This document shows, piece by piece, positions 24,197 through 37,289 of a stretch of DNA of 64,000 nucleotides. The stretch covers positions 1,498,001 to 1,562,000 of the forward strand of contig NC_064437.1 in NCBI RefSeq assembly GCF_023343835.1. Reading direction: 5' to 3'. The position numbers and the translations under genes were made by a program. The DNA is from Lagopus muta (Eukaryota > Chordata > Aves > Galliformes > Phasianidae). The notes below the pieces were generated by a model. It saw only the letters and a program-made list of their open reading frames with translations. It did no database searches and had not been told where the DNA came from. Position 1 is the first letter of the stretch; every line of letters starts with the position of its first letter.

Positions 24197-27100
24197 TCAG
24201 CCTTGATTGCTGACGGGCAAAGGGGTGAACGTGGACCACAGATCGAACAGCTGCATATCCTCCCACCTGACTGGCAATGAATGCCTGCCTGCAGCATGGG
24301 GATTCCATGTGAACCACAAGGCACCACAACACAAGGCCAGGTGAGAAACCAGCCTGCACGCAAATCACACCGAGAACTCTGCACGGCTTGTCCATCACAG
24401 CCAGCTTCTCACCTATATCTGAGGGTTTTCTGTGTATTATTTTATGTTAAATAAATCTGATTTTTACATAGAAGCAACAAGGCTTCCAAATCCTTGGTTT
24501 TATCTAAACAGATGCACCCAGTTGCTATATATTACCCAAATATTTTATGAAGACCACAAACCTCCTCACCACCAAATTACTGCTAGATTTAGAACTTCCA
24601 TTATGTACTTAATTGTTCCGCAGCAACTTCATCGTTCTAAATGCAGAAGCTACACACAGTCATGTGAGTCACATCACGACATAGCGAGCCTTGGCTATTC
24701 CAAAGGTTTATTAATTCCTTACACAGAACCAGAATCAGGCAGATCACAGCAATAACACCCACCTTCACAGCAGGCTGCAGGCAGCATCCCACATGTCTGC
24801 ACTCTGCCCCTCGGCCATCCTGTCCCACAAATTGCACTTATGTACCTTCCAGTAGCAGTTCTGCCCTATATGTATGGAATACAAGTGCAAATAATTAAGC
24901 ACATAGGTAAGGCAATACAACAATCCTTTGCCACACTGACTCAAAGTCAAGTCAAAGATACATGAAGAACTCACAGGAAACAAGTGACTTGTTTTGAACT
25001 CACTGTAGCCACAGCCCCACTCCTGGCAGGGCCTTCCCAAAATGAGGTGCTGTGGGGCAGGAACCCATCGCTGCCCTTATCAGGAAGGCTCTCAGAACCA
25101 CCTGGCACTGCCACCACTACCACCTCTTTGGGGTGAGTTATGCCAACTTTCAAGCACCTCCAGACAACACGGGCATAGATGCTGCACAGATGGGCATTGC
25201 CCCGTGGATGTCCAACAAGAAAACCACACGTTTTTGCAGCACATAGAGCAGAGTGGATAACTGTCCTTCCTGTGGACCAACTCAGGGTTTGCTGTGAATC
25301 TGAACACAGCAGTGCCTCGGACAGAGCTTCCCTAGGTTAGGACACAGAGCAGACCCCAGGCAGCATGCAGCCACCAGGGCTCTGCATCCCTTCCCCCTCC
25401 TCGGCTGAGTCACTTGGATCATACATCTCAAACCTGAGCTTCCCAGTTACTATAACAACTTAATGGATTTCTTCTTGATGCTATTAATTACATTCAGTTT
25501 AATCTGTTCGTTCTGGCTTCTGGAGGAGGCACTGTATGATAGCTTCTCTTCTGCTTTCAGAAGGCTTCTGCATTCCTAACTCCAACGCTCAGGTGCTCCC
25601 CCATGAATCTCCTTCCACTGAGATAAGGAAATGCCCATATTCCCTCTTCTGAGAACTCTGAATAGAAAGAAATACTGTGGGTTTTTTTTCCTGTAACCAA
25701 ATAAGATGCCTCTAATATATCTGAGCAAGCTGTACCTCAGCTGCATTTCTGCAGTAAATAAAAAGTTCTACGCACAGAACAGCCTGTAACCTGGCTGAAT
25801 GCATTTATAATACATCCCCAAAGAAAAAGCCAAGCACTTGGCAAGCCAAACTACAGAAAGCACAAGCAGAGCAGCAGTCGGAATCTCATTTATGAGGTCT
25901 ACCTTCCACAGCCTCAGGGTATGAATGGGCAATCTCTGCTACTGCAAACAGCAGGAAACATCAGAACCACAAGGCAAACCCCAACCCAGCCGCACAGGAG
26001 CGGAGGAATAAAGCAATGACTGTGCCCTGTGCCCAGCACGGGAAGGCTGTACAGGCCCAGGGAGGGAAGCTGGCCAGGCAGCAGCAGAGGACACAGAGTG
26101 GTGGCAGGGGACAGATGGCCCTGACCTGCTGCCACACTGCATCCACACTGCGCTGAGCCAACGCAGGCTCTGAGCAGCAGAGCCCCACCACTTTCAAAGG
26201 ACAGCGAGCCAGCGGCAGACTGCAAGGTGACCGCCAGCCATTGGCAGCATGATGGGCTGCAAAAGAGTGAAAATCAAAGTCCAGACATATAGAGGGGCAC
26301 TTACAGCAGTCAGCATTTGCTATGCGTTGCTGTATGTCCATCCCAGGTGAGATATCAGCTGCTCTGCTCCTTCCTCTGCAGCACGGGCAGATATCGCTGC
26401 TGGGCACGCAGGGACACCAGCTGCTGCACCTGGCTTCACAGCCTGCTGCCATCACCAGTGGCTGCAGTGCTTGGACAGAAGTCTTGGATGGGATCCAGGC
26501 ACTCAAGTGGAAATTAAAATATTACCTTACACTTTTTTTTTTTTTTTAAATAATCTACTGCTTGCTGAAAAAAGGATCCTACTTAAAAAAGGCCAAACCA
26601 CGAGCATGGGGACAACGGAGTCCTGCAGACAGCCCCAACTTCCTACAGCCTGAACGTCTCAGGAACGAAGTCGTCATGCTCCTTTCTCCATTTAGATTTC
26701 TCCATTTTAGCTCTGGTGCGCAGAACTGCACTGATCTGCAGAGGCACACCGTGCAGGATAATTTTAACCCCACAGACATGTGGAGAACACTCCTTTCACC
26801 TCCTCTGCACAAAAAGCAAAGCTGATCGGATCCCTCAGACTTCCCACAGGGAAAAAATCCTTCTCTAGATATTTTAAATTTAAGAAAACAGTCATCATGG
26901 GAGTGATAATAATAGCTGTTTATATTTAGTGTGAAAACATGAGGGACTACATTTTAATCATCAAGAATGCAGTTGATGAGTACGAGAACAAGGGAAGTAA
27001 TTTTACGTTGTTTGCAATTTATTTTTTTATTTCAAATTCCTCATTTCCTTGAACTTAATTGCCCTGATTACAAAGTACACTCGCTAGATACCTCCAAGTA

Positions 27101-30100
27101 TCCTTTTAGAATTTATTATTGCAACCATACTTTAAAAACATCAAAATATATGCCTGAAGTACAAAAGCACAGTGAAGCAGCTGTGCATGCACATGCCTGC
27201 ACTTTGCAGCATTGATTTACATGCAACTTGCTCGTTCCCAGAGACACAGTATCAGTAACAACAAACAAAATTGGCTTGGCTTCCTGAAAAGCATAAGCTT
27301 TCATAAAAAAAAAGATCTGTTTTCTAGAACCCAGAGTAAGTGGTATAAAAAGTAGAAGCAGGATGAACGTGCTCAGCAACAACGCTACATACGTATTTAT
27401 CCTGGAGATGCGGCTGCCAAGTCTCCAAGAAGAAGCAGGTAGACCTCGAGATGCTTTCTTCCCAAATGCTCAGCTAATTTTCAGCCTGGAAAGATCTCCT
27501 GCAGTGCCCAGAGTGCTGTAAGGTACTGAACAACTCATCCAGCAATGCAACAGCTAGCAGCACAGCGTTGATTTCAAACTGGGAGATGCACAGATGCCTC
27601 CGTGTAGAACAGCCCCCTGCACTACTGTACAACCTGGTCTTTGTATCTGGCTGGGACCAACCTTTTAAAAAGGGCACTGAATAAACACATGTGAGACTCT
27701 GAGGCTGCCCAGCCTACTCTGTGCAAGCAGACTGCAGAAAGATGAGCCTGGAGCCAACAGCACCACAGCTCCAGCACAGAAAGTGCTGTTGCAGCTCACC
27801 ATTCCTGTGTGGTTTGGACCCTGCCAAGCAGCACACTCGAGGTGCTCAACCCCAGCACAGAAGAGGCACTTCCTAAACATCACGACCACTGCCCTTGTGT
27901 GAATGGGGAAGGAGGATGTGTGTTCCTGCAGGCGCAGAGGCGTGCAGTGCTGGAGCCATCCCACAGAGAGGATTCTGCAAGGAGTCCTCTGCTTGTTCCC
28001 TGCTGTAGAAATAAAGTGAGGCAGCTCACACAGACACGCAGCTGCCATCAGTCCCTGCCAGTAATGCGAACAACGAGCAAACCCCACAGCAGCACCAGCT
28101 CCAATCTCAGAGGAGAAGCAATATTTCACTTAGCCAAAGCTGACAAAGATTTCTTCTGATGGGTGCAAACTCAACAGGCGATTGCTTAGAAAGCCTCTCC
28201 ATTTTCCCATCAGCCCAAACAAACCCTTAACTTTCTCTTACCTGGTGCCTCCAGTCTCTCACTGACACAACAGAGCTGAGCAATTAATTTCCCTTACAAC
28301 CAGGTTACGTGGCAGCAGCCAGCAGGGCAGTTCCAGACTGCTACACACAGACTGGCACTCGCGTGAAATACTTTTACACTTAGAGTGGATGACTAAGGAA
28401 CCAGCTGCCTGCTTCCCTGTGATCTGATTATTCCTCGCCTTTAATAAATGAATGTTTTCCCATGAATTTGCCAACAGGCTCCAGAAGCACATTAAGCAAT
28501 AGGTAAACAAGTATTTATTTTTATAGCTCTTATGCTTGATTTCATTTGAACGCTGCTTTTTTCCTCCTTCCTGAGAAAAGGCAATTAAAGTCTGCAGTTT
28601 ATAATTGAATTGATACACCAGTGACCGCAAGCTGCTTGAAAAACAGTCCTTTGGCTCCTTCAAAAAGCACAGAAATTAACAAAAATGAAGGAAAAACGTG
28701 GAAAAGCAGAGCGTCCCAATTCACCTCCAGAGCAGGGGAGCATCGGTCAGACAGCAGGTACAGCACCAATGGTACACCAATGGTACAGGCACGGGATGTC
28801 AGGGAAGCAGATGCACTTCTGAAAGAGAAATGTAAAGCTCAGGACTGGTTACACACGCACCAAACTCATGAGGAAAGTTCAGTGGTGGAGATTCATCATG
28901 GAAATGTCTGAATTCATTTCAGAAAGAAAATAGAAAATGGAGAAAAAGAAAACTCATATTTCTTCCCAACCCTGCGCAGTTGAGGAAGAAGTGGGGAAGG
29001 GAATTATCATGGCAGCATGCTAATTGTTAGCACAGCGGCGCATTTGTCCACATCTCCCTGATGACATTCTGCTTTTGTGCTGCCTCAAGCAAGAATTCCT
29101 CATGAAAACCTGGGGGTAGGACTCCCTGCAGACACCTAACGAGCTCCAAAGATGCTGGGCTGAGATCCCTGCTCTCCTCCCTGACTCCCATAAGATGTAC
29201 CCTACATACCCTGAGAGCTTTCTCCAGCAATAACAGCTGCTGGAAGAAGCTGAATCCGAGCTCACAAAGGAATACTTAACAGCCTGGTTCAAAATGTTCT
29301 CTGCCTCCCATCCCAGAATAGCTGGTGTCACTGTGAACCCAGAACACCAGTAGCCCTTTTCAGAGGAAAAACTGAGAACCTCGAGCTATTTCGGCGTCCA
29401 TTCCCCAAGCTGATGTCTCTAGTGACTATAGATGTGATACGTACGGATCCCTTCTCCTCCAGGGGTACGACCAAAATAGGTAGCAGTGGGTTTAGATGCT
29501 GCACCACACACAGGCAGTGTGAGATTTGTGATTAGCACTCCTGAGCACAGTGTGCATCGTAGGAACAGCATTTTCTTTGAACAGAATCCCATCAAACAGC
29601 ACAGCTTCACCCTGAAGGTTTCCATATGTTTTATACTTATTTTCTTCTCGAGAGCTCTTGTGAGATTGAATCATTTTCTCTTTCTTACTTGGGCTCGTAG
29701 TTTCAGCAGTGATTACTAGCAGGGATTAATCATTTCAGGCTCCTCTCTTCCTGAAGTCCCCGTTTTCACACTATTTATAAGCACTCTTGAAAGCATCCCT
29801 GTTGCAAGGAGCTTCACTCCCGATTTATCTTTACCATTTAACGAGAGCTCTGGCAACTTCAGAAGGTTCTTCTGGTGCAATGCATTCAAGCAGTATGCAG
29901 CCTATTGCTTCCTCAAGCCATTACTGAACTACAAAAGCATGAATGAAACGAAAATCAATGGCAAGAATGTATTTTTCAGAGCGTAGTACTGTCACACCAT
30001 TACATCATCCAAAGCTCTGAAAACGTTTTTCAGCAGGTGCTCATTGTGCAGGTAGGAAGCACCCAATCCACATCCATCAGCACAACTCAGACATTCAAAT

Positions 30101-30694
30101 CTGTCAAGCAGCAAGAAGAGTAGCACAGGCCTCCCTGTCAAGAGAGTTCTTCCCTTTTTATGTGCATTTCACAGTGTATGCCCCAAACCCAATCCTTTAT
30201 GTCAGAGAGGGAGCACTGCAGCTCCAGCAGCGCCCAGACCTGCAGGTGCAGCACAGCCTCATTATCTGGATTTGCTTCTGGTGTCTGTCAGCGATACCGA
30301 GCGTGCTCAGGACCTCAGGCACAAAGCAAAAATGGAAACAGCACGGTTATTTATTCTAGCAAAGAAAAGGTTCTACTTGTTTACGTGTTAACAAACACCG
30401 TTAGAAAAGAAAAACACTTAAAAGAATACTGAGAAGGAAATGCTGGCGCTGAGCTCTCACTCAATCTCCTGCAGCTTCTCTAAAGCTGTAAAAGATGCAC
30501 AGCCACTCCAGCTGATTGCTGCCTGCACAACACTGCCAGCAGGACGGGCTCCTCTGAGGCTTTAGGAGCCACAGGTCAGCATCTCCTGACCTCAAGGTCA
30601 TCTTCTAGAGGTGGCTTTCAGAGCTGCCCTACAGCCCCAGCAAGCAGCTGCTCCCTTCTGCCTGCCTGCCCGGCTCTTGGCAGCCTTCAATGTG

Positions 30695-30792
30695 GCCCTG
30701 CAGACATGGTTGGTGGGCACGGTGGGCATGGGTTAACAGCTGCACTGGGTGATTTTAGAGGTCTTTTGCAAGACCACTGATTCTGATAGTTT
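30695..30792 (+). mobile_element. CR1 LINE 3' fragment, sense, diverged
   Basis: CR1-like end sequence reads 'gtgggcacggtgggcatggg', 'gattttagaggtcttttgca' and 'accactgattctgatagt'. It is more diverged than the other copies. Confidence 0.7.
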
Positions 30793-33535
30793 CCTTAAAT
30801 TGGTTTTAGATGACCGCTCTTCTTCCTTTTCACTCTTCCTGCTCTTCTGTTTGCAGAGCAAAGCTTCTGCTCACCATGTTGTTTTACAACATGTTTGGAA
30901 TGCCTTGTGATGTCTGTAATGAAGGAATAGATTGTGCACGCCAACAATCCGTATCCGAGTTTGTGCAGGTTGAAAAACATTTGTTAGAAGGGGTATTAGT
31001 ACCTGCTGGTTACCCTTTCAGTCACTCCTTTATTACCTCTTATGCATTAACTGCAGTCATTTCACTTCTGCTGCTGCTCGCTGAGGCTCCATACGTAGCT
31101 GGAAGACATGCCTTTAGCCACAAACAGCCACCATTCCCTGAAAAACCTGCTGCTTATAATCTGGCCAAAGTAAGGGTATTATCAGCTGTGCTGCACATAA
31201 TTAGAGAGTAAAGGAGCACGTGTCAGCTATTTCGCAGCTAAGCGGGGCCACTTTCACGTTCTCAACAACCATTTGCAAACGAAGCGTACGTCAGCAAATG
31301 CCATTTGAAGTATTTCTCAAAAGCATCATCTCATAGCTCATAACCCTGTGCTCCCACAGACCTGCAGCATAACACCAAACGCTGAGGAGAGCTTCCATCC
31401 GCTCCCATGCTCCATTCACGCCACCCCTAGAAAGAAATACATCAGCTGCCTCAGCTTCTGCAGTGCACTGCAAAGGACCCTGGTGGGCTCCACCTCTTGG
31501 CTGCTTTCAGAAACTCATTTAACACACAATAGACTGCGTCCTACACACAAATCCCGGTGTTTCATCCTATCACCCACAGCTCAGTGCAACACAGAAGTGC
31601 TAGGAGATGTCTTGGTCAGCCAACAGCAGAATCACAGAGGCTTTCCACAGTGTGAGAAGGAAAGGTCCTTTGAATTAACTTGTGTTTCAGTTATAAAAAG
31701 AAACTTTAAAAGACTCGATCAATTTCAAGCTGTCATTTTCAGAGAACCAAATGCAAAGAGAGGGAACTATTTCTGAAGAATCGTACCAAGGATTTAAATT
31801 CATCACTGGTATCATCACCAAGCTTGCTGCTCTTTAGGGTCAAGCTCATCTTTCCTGCCAGCCCTGGACAGAACACCCCAGGGGCTAAAGCTGCTTAATG
31901 CCCAACAGGGCACGTCCCACAGAGGTAGGACTGCTCCAGCTAAACTCAATCAGGTCTCAGAAGGGAACATCCGAGTTTCTTCTTCCCAAGGCTAAAGCCA
32001 ATAAGGCAAGGAAGGGTTTGGCAGTGCCAAGGATTGGATGCCACCCTTTGGAAGGCAGGCTCTGTAAAACTCAGAGTCCCCTGCTGGGACTCAGCAGTCC
32101 CTAAATTGCTGCTGGAAACGGGGAACATCCGAGCACCTCAAATTGCAGGAAACCTGGAACTTAATTCCACCTCAGCAAGGCTCAGCCCATAAAAAGCATT
32201 TTTGCCTACTTAGCTCCAGCTATCCCTGTTTAAGGACCAGAATTCATCACACTTCTTTGCATGCTACCAACTTCCATTTCCAAATTCAGCCTCAGAAACC
32301 CAGCCCTAGCCCCTTCTGTGGCTTCAACCACAATCTCACCAGCCTTTTCCCCCAAAGCATTCTTCCCTATTGCTGCCAGTTCTTACAGAAAGGAGCAGTC
32401 AACTGACCCTAATTTCAGTGACACACTATGCCAGCACTTGCACACAGAACAAAAAGAAATGACAAGTGGACTCCTGGCAGACCTCACCTGCTTTCCAATG
32501 CTTTTTTATGCTATGTTGTATCAAACTCTCAGGTACTTTCGCTCCACCAAAATCCACCCTGACCTCTCAGAAATTAACAGCAACTCCATATCATCCCCGT
32601 GCCATCCTGGCCACACACCACACACCCAGTCCATCCCCTTGGGCTGTCCCAGTGCCCATCACAAGCCACTTGCTTGTGGAAGCACCAGCTCTTACCTCGC
32701 TCTCAAGACTTTGATGATTCATCAGTAAATGTTTTATGGGGCTTTATAACTCCATCCCAAACAAAGTTCCTTTTCCAGCATCACACAGCTCACTCTATGC
32801 AGTACCAACAGAGGAGTGAACGGCACTGACCTGCGCTTGGGCTGTGGAGGCTTTGCATCATTTAGGGGAAACACACAAACAAAACAACTTATCACATAGA
32901 AAGACGAGGGAAACACAGAAAGACAAGGGAAAAGCTACATGGGACTCTTCTGGACCTTCTACCCCTGACTTAACATCAACATGCACAAAGCGTATTGTTA
33001 CAGGCACAAACAGGAAAAAAAAGTCAAACTCAGAGCAGACAGTGGACTTGCAAAACTACACTTTTTAAGCATCTGAATAGCCACAGATCCAATCCATCGT
33101 GATCCCCTAATCTGTTTCCCATCACTGACAGAGATGCCAGATGCTTCAACAGAAGCTCAAGAAATTCCGCTGCTGGCAGACAGGATAAGCTGCTCTCATG
33201 GGAAGTTCCCTCTGAGCCTCACATCCCAGGGACTGGCTTAAGCTACAAAGCACAGACATTTACATCTTTTCTAAAGCCCCACATTTGTCTCTTTAGTATT
33301 TGCAAAGTTTCGTACACTTCCGGATCCTCCTGCCATTGACAGAAATTGTTTTGGATGCAGTCAGCTCCATGCTTCCAGAACGCTCTGGCAAACAGTCCTT
33401 CAATCTAATTACGTATCTCAGAAAAACAAACCAATGCGACTGCATGCCTGCTTGTTCCTGCGTGATAAGGAGGAAGGTTCTTGGCCTATCTTCTCTATAG
33501 CACCCATCTGCCCTAAGGCACTGCCCTGTGGAAGA

Positions 33536-33850
33536 GATCATAGAATCACAGCATGGCCAGGGTTGCAAAGGAGCACAACGCTCATCAGTTCCAACCCCCT
33601 GCTGTGTGCAGGTCACCAACCAGCAGCCCAGGCTGCCCAGAGCCACATCCAGCCTGGCCTTGAATGCCTGCAGGGATGGGGCATCCACAGCCTCCTTGGG
33701 CAGCCTGTGCCAGTGCCTCACCGCCCTGTGTGTGGATATCCTCATGACCATCCTGACTGCACTGCACAAAGGGCTGCAGAAGAGCAGAACCACGGGACTG
33801 CACAGCCACAGCAACAGCTCTAAGAGGGAAAGAGAAACAGGCCTTGTGGG
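33536..33850 (-). mobile_element. CR1 LINE fragment, antisense
   Basis: The reverse complement of a CR1 3' region starts with 'atcatagaatcacagcatgg' and runs through 'gttccaaccccctgctgtgt', 'aggctgcccagagccacatc' and 'cttgggcagcctgtgccagt'. Open frames on both strands here (for example 33434-33823 and 33528-33941) come from this repeat. Confidence 0.88.
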
Positions 33851-36230
33851 CATATTTTTAGCAAGAAAAGAGATGCTATCAATTCAATCTTTTTTTTATG
33901 TTAAACAAGCTTTCAGAGTTGGAAAATGTTTTCATAATTAAGGAGCGCAGTTAAAATGTTTTACCTACAACAGCTAAATAACCATTCCTCCACACTGCCT
34001 GAAACCAAAACATTCCAGCAGCAAGAACCTGAAAGTGAAGCTGACAAATTATTTCAACTCTTTAAAGCAAGAGAAATACAGAAAAAATAACAAAAACCAT
34101 CACAACACGGAGCGTGAGTAATACCATCAGATTAATATCCCTGTGCTTTAGGAGCAATATTTAATGTACGCAGACACATTTGTTTGCTTTCAAGTTTAGG
34201 GGAGTTCTTTCCCATCATCAGTTCTACGCCTTTCTAATAGTTTTTCCATCTGCTGGGGCTATATTTATCCCACTGTCATCATTATACAGTCTCATTTACT
34301 GATGGAGCTGGTGCGAAGACCTGCACGCTTTATTTTCTGCGCAATGGACACTTAATGTAAACAAATAAAGGCAACTCTACACTCCATTTTGTTATTATTT
34401 TTTCTCCACGCATGGAAAGCACCAGATCCATGCCATGTATTTATCCAACACCTGAAATCACGAGCACATCACACACAGAAGAACAGCTGACAAACCCTCC
34501 TCGTGCTGCAGGAGCATGGGAAGCTGCACATCACAGAACAGAAGTCAAACTAAGGAACAAAGTTAATTGTTTCCTTCCGGGCTGATCCTGATCGCCCGCT
34601 GCCTGTTCCACACATGAGCACAGCATTAGGGAAGTGGCAAGAAAGTGAGTTCCATCTGTGTCTCTGGATGCTGAGGCTGCTTCCCAATACAGCACAGCTG
34701 CTGAGCACATTTTGTACATAATGCCCCAAACCAGATGCATTTCAGTGCAGGTCAGCAAGACTCAAGTTCCTGGAGGTAATAAATACACACTTATAATAAG
34801 CACACACTGTGCTATTACAGAGAAACCAGAAGAGCTACAGCCATATCTTGTGCTGCATCAATAACTCCAGGCCGGGTCTGTTTGATAAAACAAGTCATCC
34901 CGACCAGGTGAGTTATCAGCACTACAGCCTGCCACAGAAGGATGGATTTTACAACTCCATGCAGAGTTCCCACATTAAATATGGAAGACAGTTGATTGCA
35001 GTAACGTTAAAGTAAGACTGCTGCTCACAGGGATGATTAGACAGCCAACCTGTTAAAGCTTCTTGAGAGATAAGACAGACTCCTGAGTATCAGATAAGGA
35101 GGGCCTGGAGCTGGAGCTCAGTGCTGGGAAGCACCAAGCTGAGGGGCAGCGAGGTGGAGCGGGCACAGCAAGAAAGCAGGCTGCATCTGCAGCACCCTGG
35201 TTGCTACCAGAGTGAGGAAAGGGTCCTACCTGCAAATATTCATACAGCGTGGAACCAGGATTTGGTGAACCACCACATCCCCAACACAGCAGTCTGAGCT
35301 TGAGTTCTTGTACCCGGCTGCAGATTCAACCTCAGCACGGTTTTGGAAGCAGCAGCCAAGCAGGGCCGAACCTCATATTTTAGCTCAGCCTCAGATTTAA
35401 ATATTACATTAAAACCGCTTACTGGGATCTCAGGCGTCCAAGGTGGGAGTAGAACAAGACAGAGGTGTGACTGGGAGTACCTGAGCAGGCACGTGGTAAC
35501 ACATCAATAAATCACGAACATAAATCAGACACAAGAAACAAACAGATAATTACTGCAAATAATCTGCTGCATGCAGCCAGCGTGCCTCATAGCGGGCGAG
35601 GAAAGCGCTCTCTGTACTAAAGAGCTTAGGTTTCAGCTGAGCTATAAACCAGAGATTTGTCCACCATCCGGCCACCAGCTCTGCACGAGGGTCTGTCTCA
35701 GAGCAGCACAACAGCCCTCTGTTCAGCTCCATCTAAACCCGCACATGCCGTTCCCCAGCTCGTTCACTGCTGCTTTCCCCGGAGCATTTCAGAGGGAAAC
35801 AGAACGCCTCACAGCACAAATCCTGCTCAGGTAGCACGTGGATCTACCAGGAATTCTCCCCACAGCACTGGGAACCTCATGGGATGCTCTGTTCTCACTT
35901 CCATGGTGCCATTCCTTCCGAGGCCCCTGCTGAGGGCCGCGTCCTTCCAGGGCTGCCTTCCTTCCTCACCCCTCAACACGGGGATGGAGGCAGCTCACCC
36001 CGCTCCCTGCTATGGGGGAACACCAAACTTCCCCATCCATCCTCACTGAGCTAAGAAAGGGAAACCGGAACAACAAAGTGCCTCAAACCACACGTGAACG
36101 AATAATGTGATGCATGGAACCCAGGAGGGAAAACACCACAGAGAAAACCACGCGAGGGGGGGCTGACCTGGGAAAAGGCCACAAGGAGCCACTGGTTGCT
36201 TTGGGCACACAGCGCACGGCTGGCCTGGCT

Positions 36231-36306
36231 GTGTCCCATGTCCGTGTGTCCCGTGTCTTTCTATCCCATGTCCGTGTGTCCCATGTCCGTGTGTCCCGTG
36301 TGTCCC
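36231..36306. repeat. Short imperfect minisatellite
   Basis: The block has several imperfect copies of a unit resembling 'gtgtcccatgtcc', interrupted by variants such as 'gtgtcccgtgtctttctatc'. It lies about 250 bases left of the CpG island. The plus-strand open frame through it encodes a low-complexity repeat and is not considered a gene. Confidence 0.8.
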
Positions 36307-36440
36307 TCAGCCTCAGACCACTGTGATGGGACAGCCCTGACGGTCCCTCTGCTTCACATCATCCAAAATAAAACGAGTAACCCCAATAAAAAACAGATAC
36401 GGATATTCACGTATTTACAAAGGAAAACCTTTTTTTCTTT

Positions 36441-36461
36441 CCTCCCCCCCCTCCACCCCCC
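36441..36461 (-). promoter_or_regulatory. G-rich run on the minus strand, possible G-quadruplex
   Basis: The plus strand shows two long C runs (eight and six bases) separated by TCCA. On the PDE4B transcript strand these are G runs. It lies just downstream of the CpG island, so it would be near the start of the PDE4B first intron or UTR. Formation of a quadruplex is inference only. Confidence 0.35.
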
Positions 36462-36479
36462 GAGGAAAACCCATCCATT

Positions 36480-37075
36480 CCTATCACAGCACGACTCCAC
36501 ACGCAGAACTCTCCCGGCCCCGCAGCTCCGTACCCACCTGCCCACGGCGGAGCTCCGCCCGCAGCCCCGCGCTGCGGCAGCCCCCGCTCAGCCCGGCCGC
36601 CCGCTCTGGCAGAGCCCCGGGAAGCCGCTCACCTCCGCCGTTACCTCCGCCGTTTCCCCGCGTCGTCTCCTCAGCTCCGCCGCGGGGCTCAGCGCGCTGC
36701 TCGGCTGGCTATCCGCGGCCGGCAACGGCAGCCAGCGCAGCCGCCACCTGCCAGGGCAGCGCCGGCAGCTCGGCTCCGCACCGCTCGGCTCGGCTCCGCT
36801 CCCCCCCCAGCCGGCCGCGGGCTGCCGGGAGGGAGCGGCGCGTCCCCCGCGGGCGCAGGGCGGGCTCACTTCGGCAGGCGCTCCGCAACGGGCGGGAAAG
36901 AGGGAGGGGCGAGCGCCGCCCGTGAGGAGCGCCCGCGAGCCCGCGCTGCGCCTCGGCCCCTCACGGCTGTGTGAGGCCGCGGCTCGGCGCCGCGTTCGGT
37001 CCGGGCTTCCCGCTCTCAGAAAGGCAGCGAGGCCCTGGAGCGTCCAGAGAGGGGCGGCGACGCTGTGAGGTGCAG
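36480..37075 (-). promoter_or_regulatory. PDE4B: CpG island, probable PDE4B1 promoter
   Basis: Sequence composition changes sharply to very GC- and CpG-rich DNA, the only clear island in the window. Visible elements include GC boxes GGGCGGG at 36858-36864 and 36890-36896; the second continues as GGGCGGGAAA, an E2F-like site. There is no obvious TATA box. The island lies upstream of the PDE4B1 exon at 14430-14535, whose strong acceptor requires an upstream noncoding exon. On the minus strand there are good donor sites at GGAG|GTGAGC (36633/36632) and GCAG|GTGGGT (36538/36537). The assignment to PDE4B is inferred from position and strand; a divergent plus-strand transcript is also possible. Long open frames across the island on both strands reflect the scarcity of stop codons in GC-rich DNA. 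Confidence 0.65.
36538..36900 (-). other. PDE4B: Putative untranslated first exon of PDE4B1
   Basis: This is a hypothesis. An exon starting within the CpG island and ending at one of the two strong minus-strand donors (36633 or 36538) would supply the missing 5' end of the PDE4B1 transcript. The transcription start is unknown; the right boundary given is only indicative. Mammalian PDE4B long isoforms also use distant noncoding first exons. Confidence 0.35.
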
Positions 37076-37184
37076 AATCTGGCATCTGGTTCGAGGCGGC
37101 CCCCGTTACAAACTGGAGCGTGGAAGGGTTGGGAGCAGCCCGCGGTGTGCCTTCACGGCTCACACAGCCGGCCGGCCCTGGGCT

Positions 37185-37247
37185 GCATCGACGCTGGACT
37201 TGGTGATCTGGAGGCTCTTTTCCAACCTGAGCAGTTCTGTGATTCTC
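37185..37247 (+). mobile_element. CR1 LINE 3' tail, sense
   Basis: A short CR1 end reads 'gctggacttggtgatctgga' then 'ggctcttttccaacctgagc agttctgtgattct'. It is the first of three CR1 segments in the same orientation. Confidence 0.85.
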
Positions 37248-37289
37248 AAAGCGGCGTGGCCAGCAGGTCAGGGAGGTGACCTGCACCTC

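Larger units (their letters stand above)
14536..36537 (-). other. PDE4B: Putative PDE4B first intron (about 22 kb)
   Basis: This is the stretch between the acceptor of the first PDE4B coding exon and the CpG island. No protein-coding exon was recognised on either strand. It holds CR1 fragments near 16.1, 16.4, 19.6, 21.1, 24.1, 30.7 and 33.5 kb, a small 18-bp duplication, and homopolymer runs (for example A-runs near 19.1 kb and T-runs near 23.15 and 26.53 kb). Long open frames, such as 25961-26506 on the minus strand or 32261-32728 on the plus strand, have no recognisable similarity. That the stretch is an intron is inferred from the location of the CpG island. Further noncoding exons within it cannot be excluded. 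Confidence 0.55.

Noticed and set aside
25961..26506. Minus-strand open frame of 181 codons in the sense direction of PDE4B
   Set aside because: No similarity, no fit to PDE4B exons, and competing frames on the same strand suggest chance.
30810..31211. Plus-strand open frame of 133 codons with a hydrophobic stretch
   Set aside because: No recognised family or splice context. One hydrophobic segment alone is not enough to call a gene.
32261..32728. Plus-strand open frame of 155 codons
   Set aside because: Ser/Pro/His-rich peptide with no known relative, in intronic DNA with competing frames.
33434..33941. Overlapping plus- and minus-strand frames of 129-186 codons
   Set aside because: They are translations of an antisense CR1 copy, not genes.
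36196..37068. Plus-strand open frame of 290 codons across the CpG island
   Set aside because: It runs through a minisatellite and then GC-rich DNA where stop codons are rare. The peptide is low-complexity (Arg, Ala, Pro) with no recognisable domain.
36588..37286. Minus-strand open frame of 232 codons over the same island
   Set aside because: It mirrors the plus-strand frame and is explained by GC content. It is better seen as promoter and 5' UTR sequence.
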